A stretch of DNA of 64,000 nucleotides from Rhodococcus antarcticus (GTDB lineage Bacteria; Actinomycetota; Actinomycetes; Mycobacteriales; Mycobacteriaceae): positions 1,612,001-1,676,000 of the forward strand of contig NZ_CP110615.1 in NCBI RefSeq assembly GCF_026153295.1. The letters run 5' to 3'. The position numbers and the translations under genes are program-made. How positions within the stretch are numbered: the stretch's first letter is position 1; every line of letters starts with the position of its first letter. The notes below the pieces were generated by a model, which saw only the letters and a list, made by a program, of their open reading frames with translations, was not told where the DNA came from and did not search any database. Shown in pieces: positions 53,713-62,451 of the stretch.

Positions 53713-55235
53713 GCGCCTGCCTCGTTCCGGGTGTTGAGGACGTTGATGCCGCGGAACAGGGCGGACGGGCAGCCGTGGCTGACCGCGGCGACCTGGCCGG
53801 GCTGGGCCTTGCCGCAGTTGAAGGCACCGCCCAGGCGCCACGTGGACGGCCCGCCCACCGCCTCCATCGAGCCCCAGAACTCGGTGGTCGTCGCCTGGTA
53901 GGCGACGTCGCGGAGCTGGCCGGAGAGCACGCCGTCGGTGATCTTGTAGAACCGCTGGCCGGTGAACTGGAAGTTGTAGCGCTGCATGTCGATCGACCAC
54001 GACTTGTCGCCGACGACGTACACGCCGTCCTGCACGCGCGAGATCAGCTCCTCGGTGGTGGTGTCGGTGACGGGGTCCGGCTGCAGGCTCACGTTCGCCA
54101 TCCGCTGGATGGGCACGTGGTGCGGGGAGTCGGCGTAGGAGCAGCCGTTGGAGCGCTCCAGCCCGAGTCGCGGGGCGAACACCCGGTCCAGCTGGTACCC
54201 CACCAGCACCCCGTCGCGGACGAGGTCCCAGTCCTGGCCGGACACCCCGTCGTCGTCCCAGCCGACGGAGGACAACCCGTGCGGCGTGGTGCGGTCGGCC
54301 GTGACGTGCATGACGTCGGTGCCGTAGCGCAGGGTCCCGAGCAGGTCGGGGGTGGCGAACGAGGTGCCCGCGTAGGCCGCCTCGTAGCCGATCGCCCGGT
54401 CGTACTCGGTGGCGTGGCCGATGGACTCGTGGATGGTCAGCCACAGGTTCGAGGGATCGATGACGAGGTCCGTCGGGCCCCCGACCACGCTGGGCGCCTT
54501 CACCTTCTCGGCCAGCAGCTCGGGGATCTGCGCGAGCTCGGCGTCCCAGTCCCAGGTGCCGCCGCCCAGGTACTCCCAGCCGCGCCCCACCGGCGGAGCG
54601 AGGGTGCGCATCGTCTCGAAGGCACCGGCCGACCTGTCGACGGTGGTGGCCTCCACCTCCGGGTGCAGCCGCACGCGCTGCTGCACGGTGCAGGTGCCCG
54701 CGAGGTCGGCGTAGAACGTCTGCTCCTTGACCTGCAGGCAGGACGCGCTGACGTGGTCCACGCCGTCCGAGGCGAGCAACCGCCCGCAGTACTCGCCCAG
54801 CAGCGCCACCTTGTCCGCGGTGGGCACGGTGAACGGGTCCACCTCGTACGGCGAGACGTAGGTGGACGGGGCGTCCAGCGAGCCGTGCACGACCTCCGCG
54901 GCGAGCACCACCGGGTCGGCGTTGAGCGCGCGGAGCGCCCGGGCCACCTGGACGGCGCGCTCCGCCGTGGCGACCGCGACAGCGGGGCTGAGCTCGGCGT
55001 GGCTGGCGAAGCCCCAGGTGCCGTCCACCACCACACGGACCGCGAACCCGACGCTGGACGAGTCGATCGCCGACTGGACGGCCCCGTCGCGCAGGCTGAG
55101 GTCCTGGGTCAGCAGCCGGTGCACGCGGACGTCGGCGTGGGTGGCGCCCAGCTCGCGGGCCCGGCCCAGCCCCGCGTCGGCCACCGCTCGCAGCGGCAGG
55201 GCCAGGAACTCGGGGTTGACCGCGCGGGGGCTCAC
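53709..55235 (-). CDS. TldD-type metalloprotease, catalytic subunit
   Basis: A 508-residue TldD-family zinc protease. The metal motif HESIGHATE (HExxxH) lies in LWLTIHESIGHATEYDRAIG around the middle, and the C-terminal MQRYNFQFTGQRFYKITDG and GHGCPS-like VSHGCPSALFRG are conserved. With TldE it cleaves peptides threaded into the dimer cavity; in E. coli it matures microcin B17. No RiPP precursor gene was found nearby, so a housekeeping peptide-clearing role is more likely. GTG 55235 has a TAGCGT seven bases upstream. Confidence 0.92.
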   Translation of the reverse strand: MSPRAVNPEFLALPLRAVADAGLGRARELGATHADVRVHRLLTQDLSLRDGAVQSAIDSSSVGFAVRVVVDGTWGFASHAELSPAVAVATAERAVQVARALRALNADPVVLAAEVVHGSLDAPSTYVSPYEVDPFTVPTADKVALLGEYCGRLLASDGVDHVSASCLQVKEQTFYADLAGTCTVQQRVRLHPEVEATTVDRSAGAFETMRTLAPPVGRGWEYLGGGTWDWDAELAQIPELLAEKVKAPSVVGGPTDLVIDPSNLWLTIHESIGHATEYDRAIGYEAAYAGTSFATPDLLGTLRYGTDVMHVTADRTTPHGLSSVGWDDDGVSGQDWDLVRDGVLVGYQLDRVFAPRLGLERSNGCSYADSPHHVPIQRMANVSLQPDPVTDTTTEELISRVQDGVYVVGDKSWSIDMQRYNFQFTGQRFYKITDGVLSGQLRDVAYQATTTEFWGSMEAVGGPSTWRLGGAFNCGKAQPGQVAAVSHGCPSALFRGINVLNTRNEAGA

Positions 55236-55242
55236 CGTCGGC

Positions 55243-55248
55243 ACGCTA
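55243..55248 (-). promoter_or_regulatory. -10 element, leaderless, for tldD-tldE
   Basis: TAGCGT on the reverse strand ends 7 bases before the GTG at 55235. The remaining divergent gap up to 55390 shows no other clear site. Confidence 0.6.
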
Positions 55249-55390
55249 GTGCTCGACCGCGGGACGACTGGGGACCGGGCCTCCACGGCCCCCCCACGGC
55301 TCCGCACGGCCCGGTGGCGCTCCACGGTTCCGGAGCCGAGAAACCCCGAGCTGCCGCGCGGGTGGTGCCGGGCACGGCAGGGTGGTGCCC

Positions 55391-56347
55391 ATGATCACCG
55401 TCGAGCACCTGACCAAGTCGTACGGGGCGACTCGCGCCGTCGACGACCTCACGTTCACGATCAGACCTGGCGCGGTCACCGGGTTCCTCGGACCCAACGG
55501 CGCCGGCAAGTCCACCACCATGCGGATGATCCTGGGCCTCGACCGCCCCACCGCCGGCACCGCGCTCATCGGGGGCAAGCGCTACGCCGAGCTCAAGCAG
55601 CCGCTGCGCGAGGTGGGCGCCCTCCTCGACGCGAAGTGGGTGCACCCCAACCGCTCCGCACGCGCGCACCTGCGCTGGATGGCCGCCTCCAACCGCATCC
55701 CGCGCAGCCGGGTGGACGAGGTGCTCGCGCTCGTCGGGCTCAGCGACGTGGCCGGGAAGCGCGCGGGCGGGTTCTCCCTGGGCATGTCCCAGCGCCTGGG
55801 CATCGCCGGCGCCCTGCTCGGGGACCCGGGCGTGCTCCTGTTCGACGAGCCCGTCAACGGCCTCGACCCCGAGGGCATCGTCTGGATCCGCACGTTCATG
55901 CAGCGCCTGGCCGCCGAGGGCCGCACCGTGCTGGTCTCGAGCCACCTGCTCACGGAGATGGCACTGACGGCCGAGCACCTCGTGGTCATCGGCCGCGGGC
56001 GGCTCATCTCGGAGTCGACCACGCAGCACTTCGTGGAGAGCGCCAGCGAGAACACCGTCCGGGTGCGCAGCCCCCAGCTGGCGGCGCTGCGGGCCGGACT
56101 CGTCCAGCACGGGCTCACCGTGCGCGACGACGGACCGGACGCCGTGGTCGTCAGCAGCTCCAGCACCGAGCAGGTCGGCGACCTGGCGGCCGCCCAGGGC
56201 GCGGTGCTGCACGAGCTCAGCGCCCAGCGCGGCTCGCTGGAGGAGGCCTTCATGCAGCTGACCAGCGGTGACGTCCAGTACTCGACCACCCCTCCGCCCC
56301 CCGGGCCGCCCGTGGCGGCCCCCACCACCCAGGAGGTCACCCGATGA
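55391..56347 (+). CDS. ABC transporter ATP-binding protein (ABC-2 exporter)
   Basis: A 318-residue ATPase. Walker A is GPNGAGKST (around residue 38), the signature is FSLGMSQRLGIAGALL (LGMSQ in place of LSGGQ), Walker B is VLLFDEPVNGLDPEG, and the switch His is in VLVSSHLL. The last 100 residues form the extra C-terminal domain usual for antibiotic/drug ABC-2 exporters. An ATG at 55391 starts directly at the first strand; a GTG nine bases earlier is possible. The permease gene overlaps its stop by four bases (ATGA). Confidence 0.92.
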   Translation: MITVEHLTKSYGATRAVDDLTFTIRPGAVTGFLGPNGAGKSTTMRMILGLDRPTAGTALIGGKRYAELKQPLREVGALLDAKWVHPNRSARAHLRWMAASNRIPRSRVDEVLALVGLSDVAGKRAGGFSLGMSQRLGIAGALLGDPGVLLFDEPVNGLDPEGIVWIRTFMQRLAAEGRTVLVSSHLLTEMALTAEHLVVIGRGRLISESTTQHFVESASENTVRVRSPQLAALRAGLVQHGLTVRDDGPDAVVVSSSSTEQVGDLAAAQGAVLHELSAQRGSLEEAFMQLTSGDVQYSTTPPPPGPPVAAPTTQEVTR

Positions 56348-57087
56348 GCGTCCTCGCCGCCGAGCGGATCAAGCTCCTCACCACCCGCAGCCCCTGGTGG
56401 TGCACGGCCATCGCGCTCGTGCTGTCCGTCGGGCTCGCCTCGCTCATCGCCTACGGCTCCAACCAGACCGGACCCGAGGGGCAGACCTTCGAGCTCACCG
56501 TCTCCGGCACGCAGGCCGGCGGCGTCCTGCTGGGGCTGTCGGTCATCATGATCATGGCCACGCTGGCCGTGACCACCGAGTACCGCTTCGGGGTCATCCG
56601 CACCACGTTCCAGGCCACCCCGGGCCGCTCGACGGTCCTGCTGACCAAGGCGCTGCTGCTCGGCGTGGTCGCCGCGGTCATCGGCGAGGTCATCGCGTTC
56701 GGCTCGCTGCTGGTCGCCCGCCTGGTCCGTGGCGGTGGCCTCCCGCTCGCCACGAGCGCGGACTGGCGGGCCACGGCCGGGCTCGGGCTCGTCTACGGCC
56801 TCGCCGCCGTTCTCGCCGTGGCGGTCGGAGCCCTGCTGCGGCAGTCCGCGGGCGCCGTGGCCCTGCTGCTGCTGTTCCCCCTGGCCGTGGAGAACCTCGT
56901 CCAGCTCATCCCCAGGATCGGCGACGACCTCCACACCTGGATGCCCTTCGTCAACGCGAACCGCTTCCTGGACCAGGCGCCGGTCGGGGACACGCTCGGC
57001 CCGTGGGGCAGCCTCGGCTACTTCGCGGTGGTCGTGGCGGTCGTGCTGGGTCTCGCCCTCGTGGTGGTCAACCGGCGCGACGCATGA
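56344..57087 (+). CDS. ABC-2 type transporter permease
   Basis: A 247-residue membrane protein with six hydrophobic segments, including SPWWCTAIALVLSVGLASLIA at the start and LGYFAVVVAVVLGLALVVVN at the end. The loop EYRFGVIRTTFQATPGRST between helices 2 and 3 is the coupling element typical of ABC-2 permeases. It is translationally coupled to the ATPase, and two copies of each would form the exporter. The substrate is unknown; no immunity or biosynthetic genes lie next to it. Confidence 0.9.
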   Translation: MSVLAAERIKLLTTRSPWWCTAIALVLSVGLASLIAYGSNQTGPEGQTFELTVSGTQAGGVLLGLSVIMIMATLAVTTEYRFGVIRTTFQATPGRSTVLLTKALLLGVVAAVIGEVIAFGSLLVARLVRGGGLPLATSADWRATAGLGLVYGLAAVLAVAVGALLRQSAGAVALLLLFPLAVENLVQLIPRIGDDLHTWMPFVNANRFLDQAPVGDTLGPWGSLGYFAVVVAVVLGLALVVVNRRDA

Positions 57088-57167
57088 CCCCGAGCACGGA
57101 CCCGGCCGGGAGAGAACGGGCGGTCCCGTGCGTTGTCCGGGGGAGACCACTGGAGGAGATGAGCCGG

Positions 57168-57722
57168 ATGCCCCTGATCGTGCTGCTGGTGCTGTTCGTC
57201 GTGGAGGTGGCCGCGCTCGTCGCGGTGGGCACCTGGATCGGCGTGGGCTGGACCGTCCTGCTGTTCGTCGGCACGTCGGTGCTCGGTGGGTTCCTGCTGC
57301 GCAACCAGGGGCGTCGGACGCTGGCCGAGCTGCGCGAGGCGCAGGCCGCGCACCGGACGGGTGGCAAGGAGCTGGCCGACGGGGCGCTGGGCGGGATCGG
57401 GGCGCTGCTGATGGTGCTTCCCGGGCTCCTCACCGACGTCGTGGGACTGCTGCTGGTGCTGCCACCCACCCGGACGCTGGTGCGTCCGCTGCTCGGCGCG
57501 GCGGTCGCTCGCACGGTGCTCGTCGTGCCGCAGCGGTTCTCCGCGGCCGGCGGCGGCCGGTTCGGAGCAGGTCGGGTGGTCGAGGGTGAGGTCGTCGAGG
57601 GTGAGGTCGTCGAGGGTGAGGTCGTCGAGGGTGAGGTCGTCGAGGGTGAGGTCGTCGACACCGACGACCCGGCGGGACGCGGGCGGGGTCGCACCCCTCT
57701 GCAGCGGCCGACCGAGCCCTGA
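57168..57722 (+). CDS. FxsA family membrane protein with VVEGE repeats
   Basis: A 184-residue FxsA-like cytoplasmic-membrane protein; the E. coli protein affects exclusion of phage T7 by the F plasmid. Two or three helices (MPLIVLLVLFVVEVAALVAV, GWTVLLFVGTSVLGGFLLRN) and the conserved GALLMVLPGLLTDVVGLLL are present. The C-terminal tail contains VVEGE five times in tandem, encoded by exact 15-base repeats, then an acidic/basic end. GGAGGAG nine bases before ATG 57168 favours that start over ATG 57159. Confidence 0.87.
   Translation: MPLIVLLVLFVVEVAALVAVGTWIGVGWTVLLFVGTSVLGGFLLRNQGRRTLAELREAQAAHRTGGKELADGALGGIGALLMVLPGLLTDVVGLLLVLPPTRTLVRPLLGAAVARTVLVVPQRFSAAGGGRFGAGRVVEGEVVEGEVVEGEVVEGEVVEGEVVDTDDPAGRGRGRTPLQRPTEP
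57576..57650 (+). repeat. Five 15-bp tandem repeats encoding VVEGE
   Basis: GTCGTCGAGGGTGAG is repeated five times without interruption; the first copy differs by one base (GTGGTC). Each unit encodes VVEGE, so length changes keep the frame. Confidence 0.95.
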
Positions 57723-57738
57723 TCCACACTCAGCCCCC

Positions 57739-59346
57739 ATGAGCACCCGACTGCTGGTGGGCGGAGCGGTCTACACCCCCGCCGCCCCCGACGCGACAGC
57801 CATGGCCGTGACGGACGGGGTGGTGTCCTGGGTGGGGGAGGACGCGGTCGGCCGCGCCCTGCACCCCGGGGCCGAGGTGGTGGACCTGGGCGGTCGGTTC
57901 GTGGCCCCGGCCTTCGTCGACACCCACGTGCACGCCACGTCCGCCGGTCTCGCCCTGCTGGGGCTCGACCTCTCGGGCGCGGGCAGCCTGCGGGAGTGCC
58001 TGGACCTGGTGCGCGCTCGCGCCGCGGAGGACCCCCGGGGGATTCTCTGGGGTCACGGCTGGGACGACTCCCGGTGGCCGGAGAACCGGCCACCCACCCG
58101 GGCCGAGATCGACGAGTGCGCCCCGGGCCGCGCGGTGTACCTCAGCCGGATCGACGTGCACTCCGCGCTGGTCTCCACCGCGCTGGTGCACCGCGCGGCC
58201 GGCGTGACCGACGCGCCCGGCTGGTCGAGCGAGGGCCCGTTGAGCCAACAGGCCCACCACGTGGCCCGCGAGGCCGCCCGGGCCGCCCTGGCCCCCGACC
58301 AGCGGGGTCTCGCCCAGCGCGCCCTGCTCGACCACGCCGCCGCCCACGGGGTGGCGTGCGTCCACGAGTGCGGTGGAGCGGAGATCGCCGGGGTCGAGGA
58401 CTTCCGCGAGCTCCTGGCCGGCGCGCACGCGGTCCAGGTCCGTGGCTACTGGGGCGAGGCCGTGACGACGGCGGAACAGGCCCGCGCCGTCCTGGCGGAG
58501 ACAGGAGCGCACGGCCTCGGCGGGGACCTGTTCGTGGACGGCTCCCTGGGCTCACGCACCGCGTGGCTGACCGAGCCCTTCGCCGATGACCCGCACAGCG
58601 ACCACAACACCGGTGCCCGCTACCTCGAGGTCGACGCCATCGCCGCCCACCTGCGGGCCTGCACCCAGGCCGGGGTGCAGGGCGGGTTCCACGTCATCGG
58701 CGACGGCGGGGTGGCGGCGGTGGTCGAGGCGTTCGGCCGCGTGGTCGCCGAGCTCGGTGGCCCCGCCGTGGCCAGCCGCGGGCACCGCCTGGAGCACCTG
58801 GAGATGGTCGACGCCGCGCAGGCCGCGCTGCTCGGGGGATGGGGGGTGCTCGCGAGCCTGCAGCCGGTGTTCGACGAGCTGTGGGGGGGCACCGACGGGG
58901 TGTACGCGCAACGCCTCGGACCCGTGCGCGGACCGTTGCTCAACCCGCTGGCCACCCTCGCCGCCGCCGGGGTGGGCCTCGCCATCGGCTCCGACGTCCC
59001 GGTGACCCCGCTGGATCCCTGGGCCGCGGTGCGGGCCGCGACGGCGCACCGCACACCGGGGCAGAGCATCTCCCCGCGCGCTGCGTTCACCGCGGCCACC
59101 CGCGGGGCCTGGCGGGCCGGCGGCGAGCGGGACGGCGTGGCGGGCACCCTCGTCCCCGGCGCCCCGGCCACGTACGCCGTGTGGGAGGTCGAGCACCTCG
59201 TGGTGAGCGCGCCGAGCGACTCCGTGCAGCGGTGGTCCCTCGATCCTCGCTCGGGGGTGCCCGCGCTGCCGGACCTCGCCCCGGGGGCCGTCCTGCCGCG
59301 CTGCGTGGAGACCGTGCGCGACGGGGCGTCGATCTTCACGGCCTGA
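57739..59346 (+). CDS. YtcJ-like amidohydrolase
   Basis: A 535-residue metal-dependent hydrolase of the amidohydrolase superfamily (YtcJ/amidohydrolase 3 group). The small composite beta domain leads to the metal motif VAPAFVDTHVHATSAGL (HxH). GGFHVIGDGGVAAVVEAF and HRLEHLEMVDAAQAALL carry further His ligands, and IGSDVPVTPLDPWAAV holds the catalytic Asp. The substrates of this group are mostly unknown (N-acyl amino acids and formamides are examples). The ATG at 57739 is 16 bases after the FxsA stop. Confidence 0.87.
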   Translation: MSTRLLVGGAVYTPAAPDATAMAVTDGVVSWVGEDAVGRALHPGAEVVDLGGRFVAPAFVDTHVHATSAGLALLGLDLSGAGSLRECLDLVRARAAEDPRGILWGHGWDDSRWPENRPPTRAEIDECAPGRAVYLSRIDVHSALVSTALVHRAAGVTDAPGWSSEGPLSQQAHHVAREAARAALAPDQRGLAQRALLDHAAAHGVACVHECGGAEIAGVEDFRELLAGAHAVQVRGYWGEAVTTAEQARAVLAETGAHGLGGDLFVDGSLGSRTAWLTEPFADDPHSDHNTGARYLEVDAIAAHLRACTQAGVQGGFHVIGDGGVAAVVEAFGRVVAELGGPAVASRGHRLEHLEMVDAAQAALLGGWGVLASLQPVFDELWGGTDGVYAQRLGPVRGPLLNPLATLAAAGVGLAIGSDVPVTPLDPWAAVRAATAHRTPGQSISPRAAFTAATRGAWRAGGERDGVAGTLVPGAPATYAVWEVEHLVVSAPSDSVQRWSLDPRSGVPALPDLAPGAVLPRCVETVRDGASIFTA

Positions 59347-59539
59347 GCTGTCCGTCCCCCGTGGTGGTCGCCATGACCGACCTCCCCGGCCTGCGGCCGT
59401 GGCGGATCCCCCTGCGGGTGCGGGACTCCGGCAAGACGCACCGCACCATCCCGCCCCCGGGCTCGGGCGGCGGCGTGCTCACGACGACGACCGTAGGCTC
59501 GGGGACGTCCCACCGTCACGTCCCCGGGAAGAGGTCTGC
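59347..59539. other. 193-base interval upstream of lnt
   Basis: It holds the lnt promoter candidate TAGGCT (59494-59499). A forward frame from ATG 59373 (MTDLPGLRPWRIPLRVRDSG...) has almost all G/C third bases for about 45 codons but no stop before it overlaps lnt in another frame. I cannot support a gene there. Confidence 0.4.
59494..59499 (+). promoter_or_regulatory. -10 element for lnt-ppm1
   Basis: TAGGCT, 40 bases before the lnt GTG at 59540; a purine-rich GGGAAGAGG lies between and could be the ribosome site. Confidence 0.45.
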
Positions 59540-61138
59540 GTGCTGCTCGTCCGCTCCTGGGGGCGTCCGTCCTGGTCGACCGTGCTCCGATGCGTGTCCG
59601 CGGTCGTCGGTGGGCTTTTGCTGTGGGCGAGCTTCCCGCCCCGCCCGCTGTGGTTCCTGGCCCCGATCGGGATCGCCGTCATCGTCCTGGCCCTGCGCGG
59701 GCGGGGCCTGCGGGCCGGGTTCGGCTACGGGTACCTGGCCGGTCTCGGCTTCCTGGTGCCGTTGCTGCCGTGGGTGGGGGTGTACGTCGGGGCCGTGCCC
59801 TGGCTGGCGCTGGCCGCGGCGGAGTCGGTGGCCGTCGGGCTGTTCGGGATGGCCGTCACGCAGCTGTGGCGGGTGCCCGGGGCGCCCCTGTGGATGGCGG
59901 GCGCGTGGGTGGCCACCGAGGGACTGCGCTCCCGGGTCCCGTTCCACGGCTTCCCCTGGGGCCGCCTCGCCTTCGGCCAGTCCGACGGCGCGCTGCTGCC
60001 GCTGGCGAGCGTGGCGGGCTCCCCGGGGCTCACCTTCGCGGTGGCGGTCACCGGCACCTGCCTGGCTGCGCTGGTGGTCCACGCCCGGGCCCGCCGCCGG
60101 GTGCTGGCCGGTGCCGCCGTCGTCGGGGTGGTGGCCCCCCTCCTGCTCGGCCTCGCACTCGCCCCCGGTGTGCGGGCGACCAGCTCCAGCGCCACCACGG
60201 CCACCGTCGCCCTCATCCAGGGCAACGTCCCCCGTCTGGGCCTGGACTTCGCGGCCCAGCGGGAGGCGGTGCTGACCAACCACGTCAACCGCACGCTGCA
60301 GCTGGCCGACGACGTGGCCGCCGGGCGCGAGGCGAAGCCGGACCTGGTGATCTGGCCGGAGAACGCCTCGGACGTCGACCCGCTGCGCACCCCGGACGCC
60401 GCGGCCGCCATCACCCGTGCGGCGCGGGCCGTCGGGGTGCCGATCCTGGTGGGCGCGGTGCTGCGCAACGACGACGGGACCACGAGCAACACCGTCATCG
60501 TCTGGGACCCGGTCACCGGACCCGGTCAGCAGGCCGTGAAGCGGGTGCTCGTGCCCTTCGGCGAGTACCTGCCCTACCGCGACTTCTTCCGGCACTTCTC
60601 CTCCTACGCCGACCTGGCGGGCAACTTCGTCCCCGGCGACGGCAACGGCGTCGTCACCCTCAACGGCGTGCCGGTCGCCGTGGCCACCTGCTACGAGGTG
60701 GCCTTCGACTCCCTCGTCAACGAATCGGTGCGCGACGGGGCGCAGCTCATCACCGTGCCGACGAACAACGCCACCTTCGGACGCACGGAGATGACCTACC
60801 AGCAGCTCGCGATGTCGCAGGTCAGGGCGGTGGAGCACGGTCGGGCCGTCGTCGTCGCCGCCACCAGCGGGGTCAGCGCGATCGTGGCGCCGGACGGCAC
60901 CGTCGAGCAGCAGACGCAGATCTTCACCCCGGCCGCGCTCGTCGGTCGGGTTCCGCTGCGCACCTCCACTACGCTGGCGACCCGGCTCGGAGCGGGCCCC
61001 GAGATCGCGCTGAGCGGCCTCGCCGTGGCGGCGCTCGGGGCCGGTCTGCTGCGCACTCGCAGCAGTCGGGAGACGACGGAGTCGGCGGAGGCCGCTGACG
61101 AGGAGGAGATCCATGACGGAGCAGGCGTCCGGGGCTGA
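59540..61138 (+). CDS. lnt: Apolipoprotein N-acyltransferase
   Basis: A 532-residue membrane enzyme that adds the third acyl chain to lipoproteins. The N-terminal half has about seven helices. The nitrilase-like C-terminal domain carries the triad: Glu in [12 protein letters not shown], Lys in [14 protein letters not shown], Cys in [26 protein letters not shown] opens that domain. In M. tuberculosis this protein is fused to Ppm1; here they are separate genes overlapping by 26 bases. The acidic tail after the last helix is where the fused form would continue. Confidence 0.94.
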   Translation: MLLVRSWGRPSWSTVLRCVSAVVGGLLLWASFPPRPLWFLAPIGIAVIVLALRGRGLRAGFGYGYLAGLGFLVPLLPWVGVYVGAVPWLALAAAESVAVGLFGMAVTQLWRVPGAPLWMAGAWVATEGLRSRVPFHGFPWGRLAFGQSDGALLPLASVAGSPGLTFAVAVTGTCLAALVVHARARRRVLAGAAVVGVVAPLLLGLALAPGVRATSSSATTATVALIQGNVPRLGLDFAAQREAVLTNHVNRTLQLADDVAAGREAKPDLVIWPENASDVDPLRTPDAAAAITRAARAVGVPILVGAVLRNDDGTTSNTVIVWDPVTGPGQQAVKRVLVPFGEYLPYRDFFRHFSSYADLAGNFVPGDGNGVVTLNGVPVAVATCYEVAFDSLVNESVRDGAQLITVPTNNATFGRTEMTYQQLAMSQVRAVEHGRAVVVAATSGVSAIVAPDGTVEQQTQIFTPAALVGRVPLRTSTTLATRLGAGPEIALSGLAVAALGAGLLRTRSSRETTESAEAADEEEIHDGAGVRG

Positions 61139-61883
61139 CGGCTCGCAGGAGCAGCGCAGCGTGCTCGTCATCATCCCCACGTTCAACGAGCGCGAGAACC
61201 TGCCGCTCATCGTGGCCCGCCTCCGGGCGGCCGTTCCCGACGCGCACGCCCTGGTGGTCGACGACGGAAGCCCGGACGGCACGGGCGCGATCGCGGACTC
61301 GCTCGCCGAGGCCGACGAGCGGGTGCACGTGCTGCACCGCACGGAGAAGGCCGGCCTGGGCGCGGCCTACATCGCCGGGTTCCGCTGGGCCCTGGAGCGC
61401 GGGTACGGCGTGGTGGTCGAGATGGACGCCGACGGCAGCCACGCCCCGGAGCAGCTCCCGCGGCTGCTCGGCCGCATCGAGGCCGGCGCGGACCTGGTGC
61501 TCGGCTCGCGCTACGTGCCCGGTGGGAGCGTCGTGAACTGGCCCAAGCGCCGGGAGGTGCTCTCGCGCGGGGGCAACATCTACTCCCGCCTGGCCCTGGG
61601 CGTGAAGCTCAACGACATCACCGGCGGCTACCGGGCCTACCGCCGGGAGGTGCTCGAGGCGCTGCCCCTGGACGCCGTGGCGTCGCAGGGCTACTGCTTC
61701 CAGGTGGACCTGGCCTGGCGCTCCGTCCAGCAGGGTTTCACGGTGGTCGAGGTGCCGATCACCTTCACCGAGCGCGAGATCGGCGAGTCGAAGATGAGCG
61801 GCGGCATCGTCCGCGAGGCGCTGCTGCTGGTCACCAAGTGGGGCGTGCGCAACCGGGTCAACGCCCTCCGCGGCCGCCGTTGA
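61113..61883 (+). CDS. ppm1: Polyprenol monophosphomannose synthase
   Basis: A 256-residue GT-A fold glycosyltransferase (GT2). It transfers mannose from GDP-mannose to polyprenyl phosphate, giving the donor used for lipomannan, lipoarabinomannan and protein mannosylation. Diagnostic strands are [28 protein letters not shown], and [15 protein letters not shown] with the DxD metal site; [22 protein letters not shown] follows. It has no C-terminal membrane helices, so it is the soluble type and probably works next to Lnt at the membrane. Its start lies inside lnt (26-base overlap), coupling the two. Confidence 0.94.
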   Translation: MTEQASGADGSQEQRSVLVIIPTFNERENLPLIVARLRAAVPDAHALVVDDGSPDGTGAIADSLAEADERVHVLHRTEKAGLGAAYIAGFRWALERGYGVVVEMDADGSHAPEQLPRLLGRIEAGADLVLGSRYVPGGSVVNWPKRREVLSRGGNIYSRLALGVKLNDITGGYRAYRREVLEALPLDAVASQGYCFQVDLAWRSVQQGFTVVEVPITFTEREIGESKMSGGIVREALLLVTKWGVRNRVNALRGRR

Positions 61884-61884
61884 G

Positions 61885-61968
61885 CCCTCTCGCACCGGTA
61901 GCGGGCCGCCTGCGCTCCGCGACGGGCGGGAGCAGCAGGCAGCCCGCTGTTCGCAGGGGTCGAGAGGG
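61885..61968. terminator. Long compound hairpin, bidirectional terminator between ppm1 and rbpA
   Basis: Outer arms CCCTCTCG (61885-61892) and CGAGAGGG (61961-61968) enclose an inner stem. In it AGCGGGC pairs with GCCCGCT, GCCTGC with GCAGGC and GCTCC with GGAGC, around a 10-base loop (61919-61928). Altogether 26 pairs, filling almost exactly the 87-base gap between the two convergent stops. Confidence 0.8.
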
Positions 61969-61970
61969 TT

Positions 61971-62312
61971 TCAGGAGGCCTTGCGGCGTGCCTTGAGCAG
62001 CTCGAGGCGCTCGTTGAGAAGCTCCTCCAGCTCGTCGGTGGAGCGACGCTCGAGAAGCATGTCCCAGTGCGTCCGCGCCGGCTTCACCTTCTTGGCCTCG
62101 GGTGCGACGCCGTCGAGCAGCGCGGACTCACGGCCGTGCAGGCGGCACTCCCAGGTGCCGGGGAACTCGGCGTCGTCGGCGAACGGCACCTCGAAGGTGT
62201 GACCCTTCGGGCACTCGTACCGCGCCGCCTGGCGCGGGGCCAGGTCGTGGTCGCGGTCGGTCTCGTAGCTCACCGCTCCGAGCCGGCTGCCCCGCAGGAC
62301 TCGATCGGCCAT
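61971..62312 (-). CDS. rbpA: RNA polymerase-binding protein RbpA
   Basis: A 113-residue actinobacterial transcription factor that binds RNA polymerase and the principal sigma factor and stabilises open promoter complexes. MADRVLRGSRLGAVSYETDR is the N-terminal tail. The core YECPKGHTFEVPFADDAEFP to WECRLHG is the zinc-ribbon-like fold with Cys and His positions, then the basic linker KKVKPARTHWDMLLERRS and the sigma-interacting helix DELEELLNERLELLKARR. AGGAGAGG precedes the ATG at 62312. The leaderless-type -10 sites seen here would be used by the holoenzyme that RbpA assists. Confidence 0.96.
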   Translation of the reverse strand: MADRVLRGSRLGAVSYETDRDHDLAPRQAARYECPKGHTFEVPFADDAEFPGTWECRLHGRESALLDGVAPEAKKVKPARTHWDMLLERRSTDELEELLNERLELLKARRKAS

Positions 62313-62451
62313 GGTGGTGTCCTCTCCTGAAGTCGAGCTCGTGCACCCACGACGTGTGCGCGGGTGCGCATTCGTTCCTGTGCTGGTCAACGACGCGACC
62401 GGGCTGGACGTTCCCCCGTCACCCGGTGTTCGGCTGCGCGGGTGAGCAGGT

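Noticed and set aside
59373-59539. A small gene starting at ATG 59373
   Set aside because: The codon pattern is suggestive, but there is no stop before it runs through lnt in the wrong frame, and no family resemblance.
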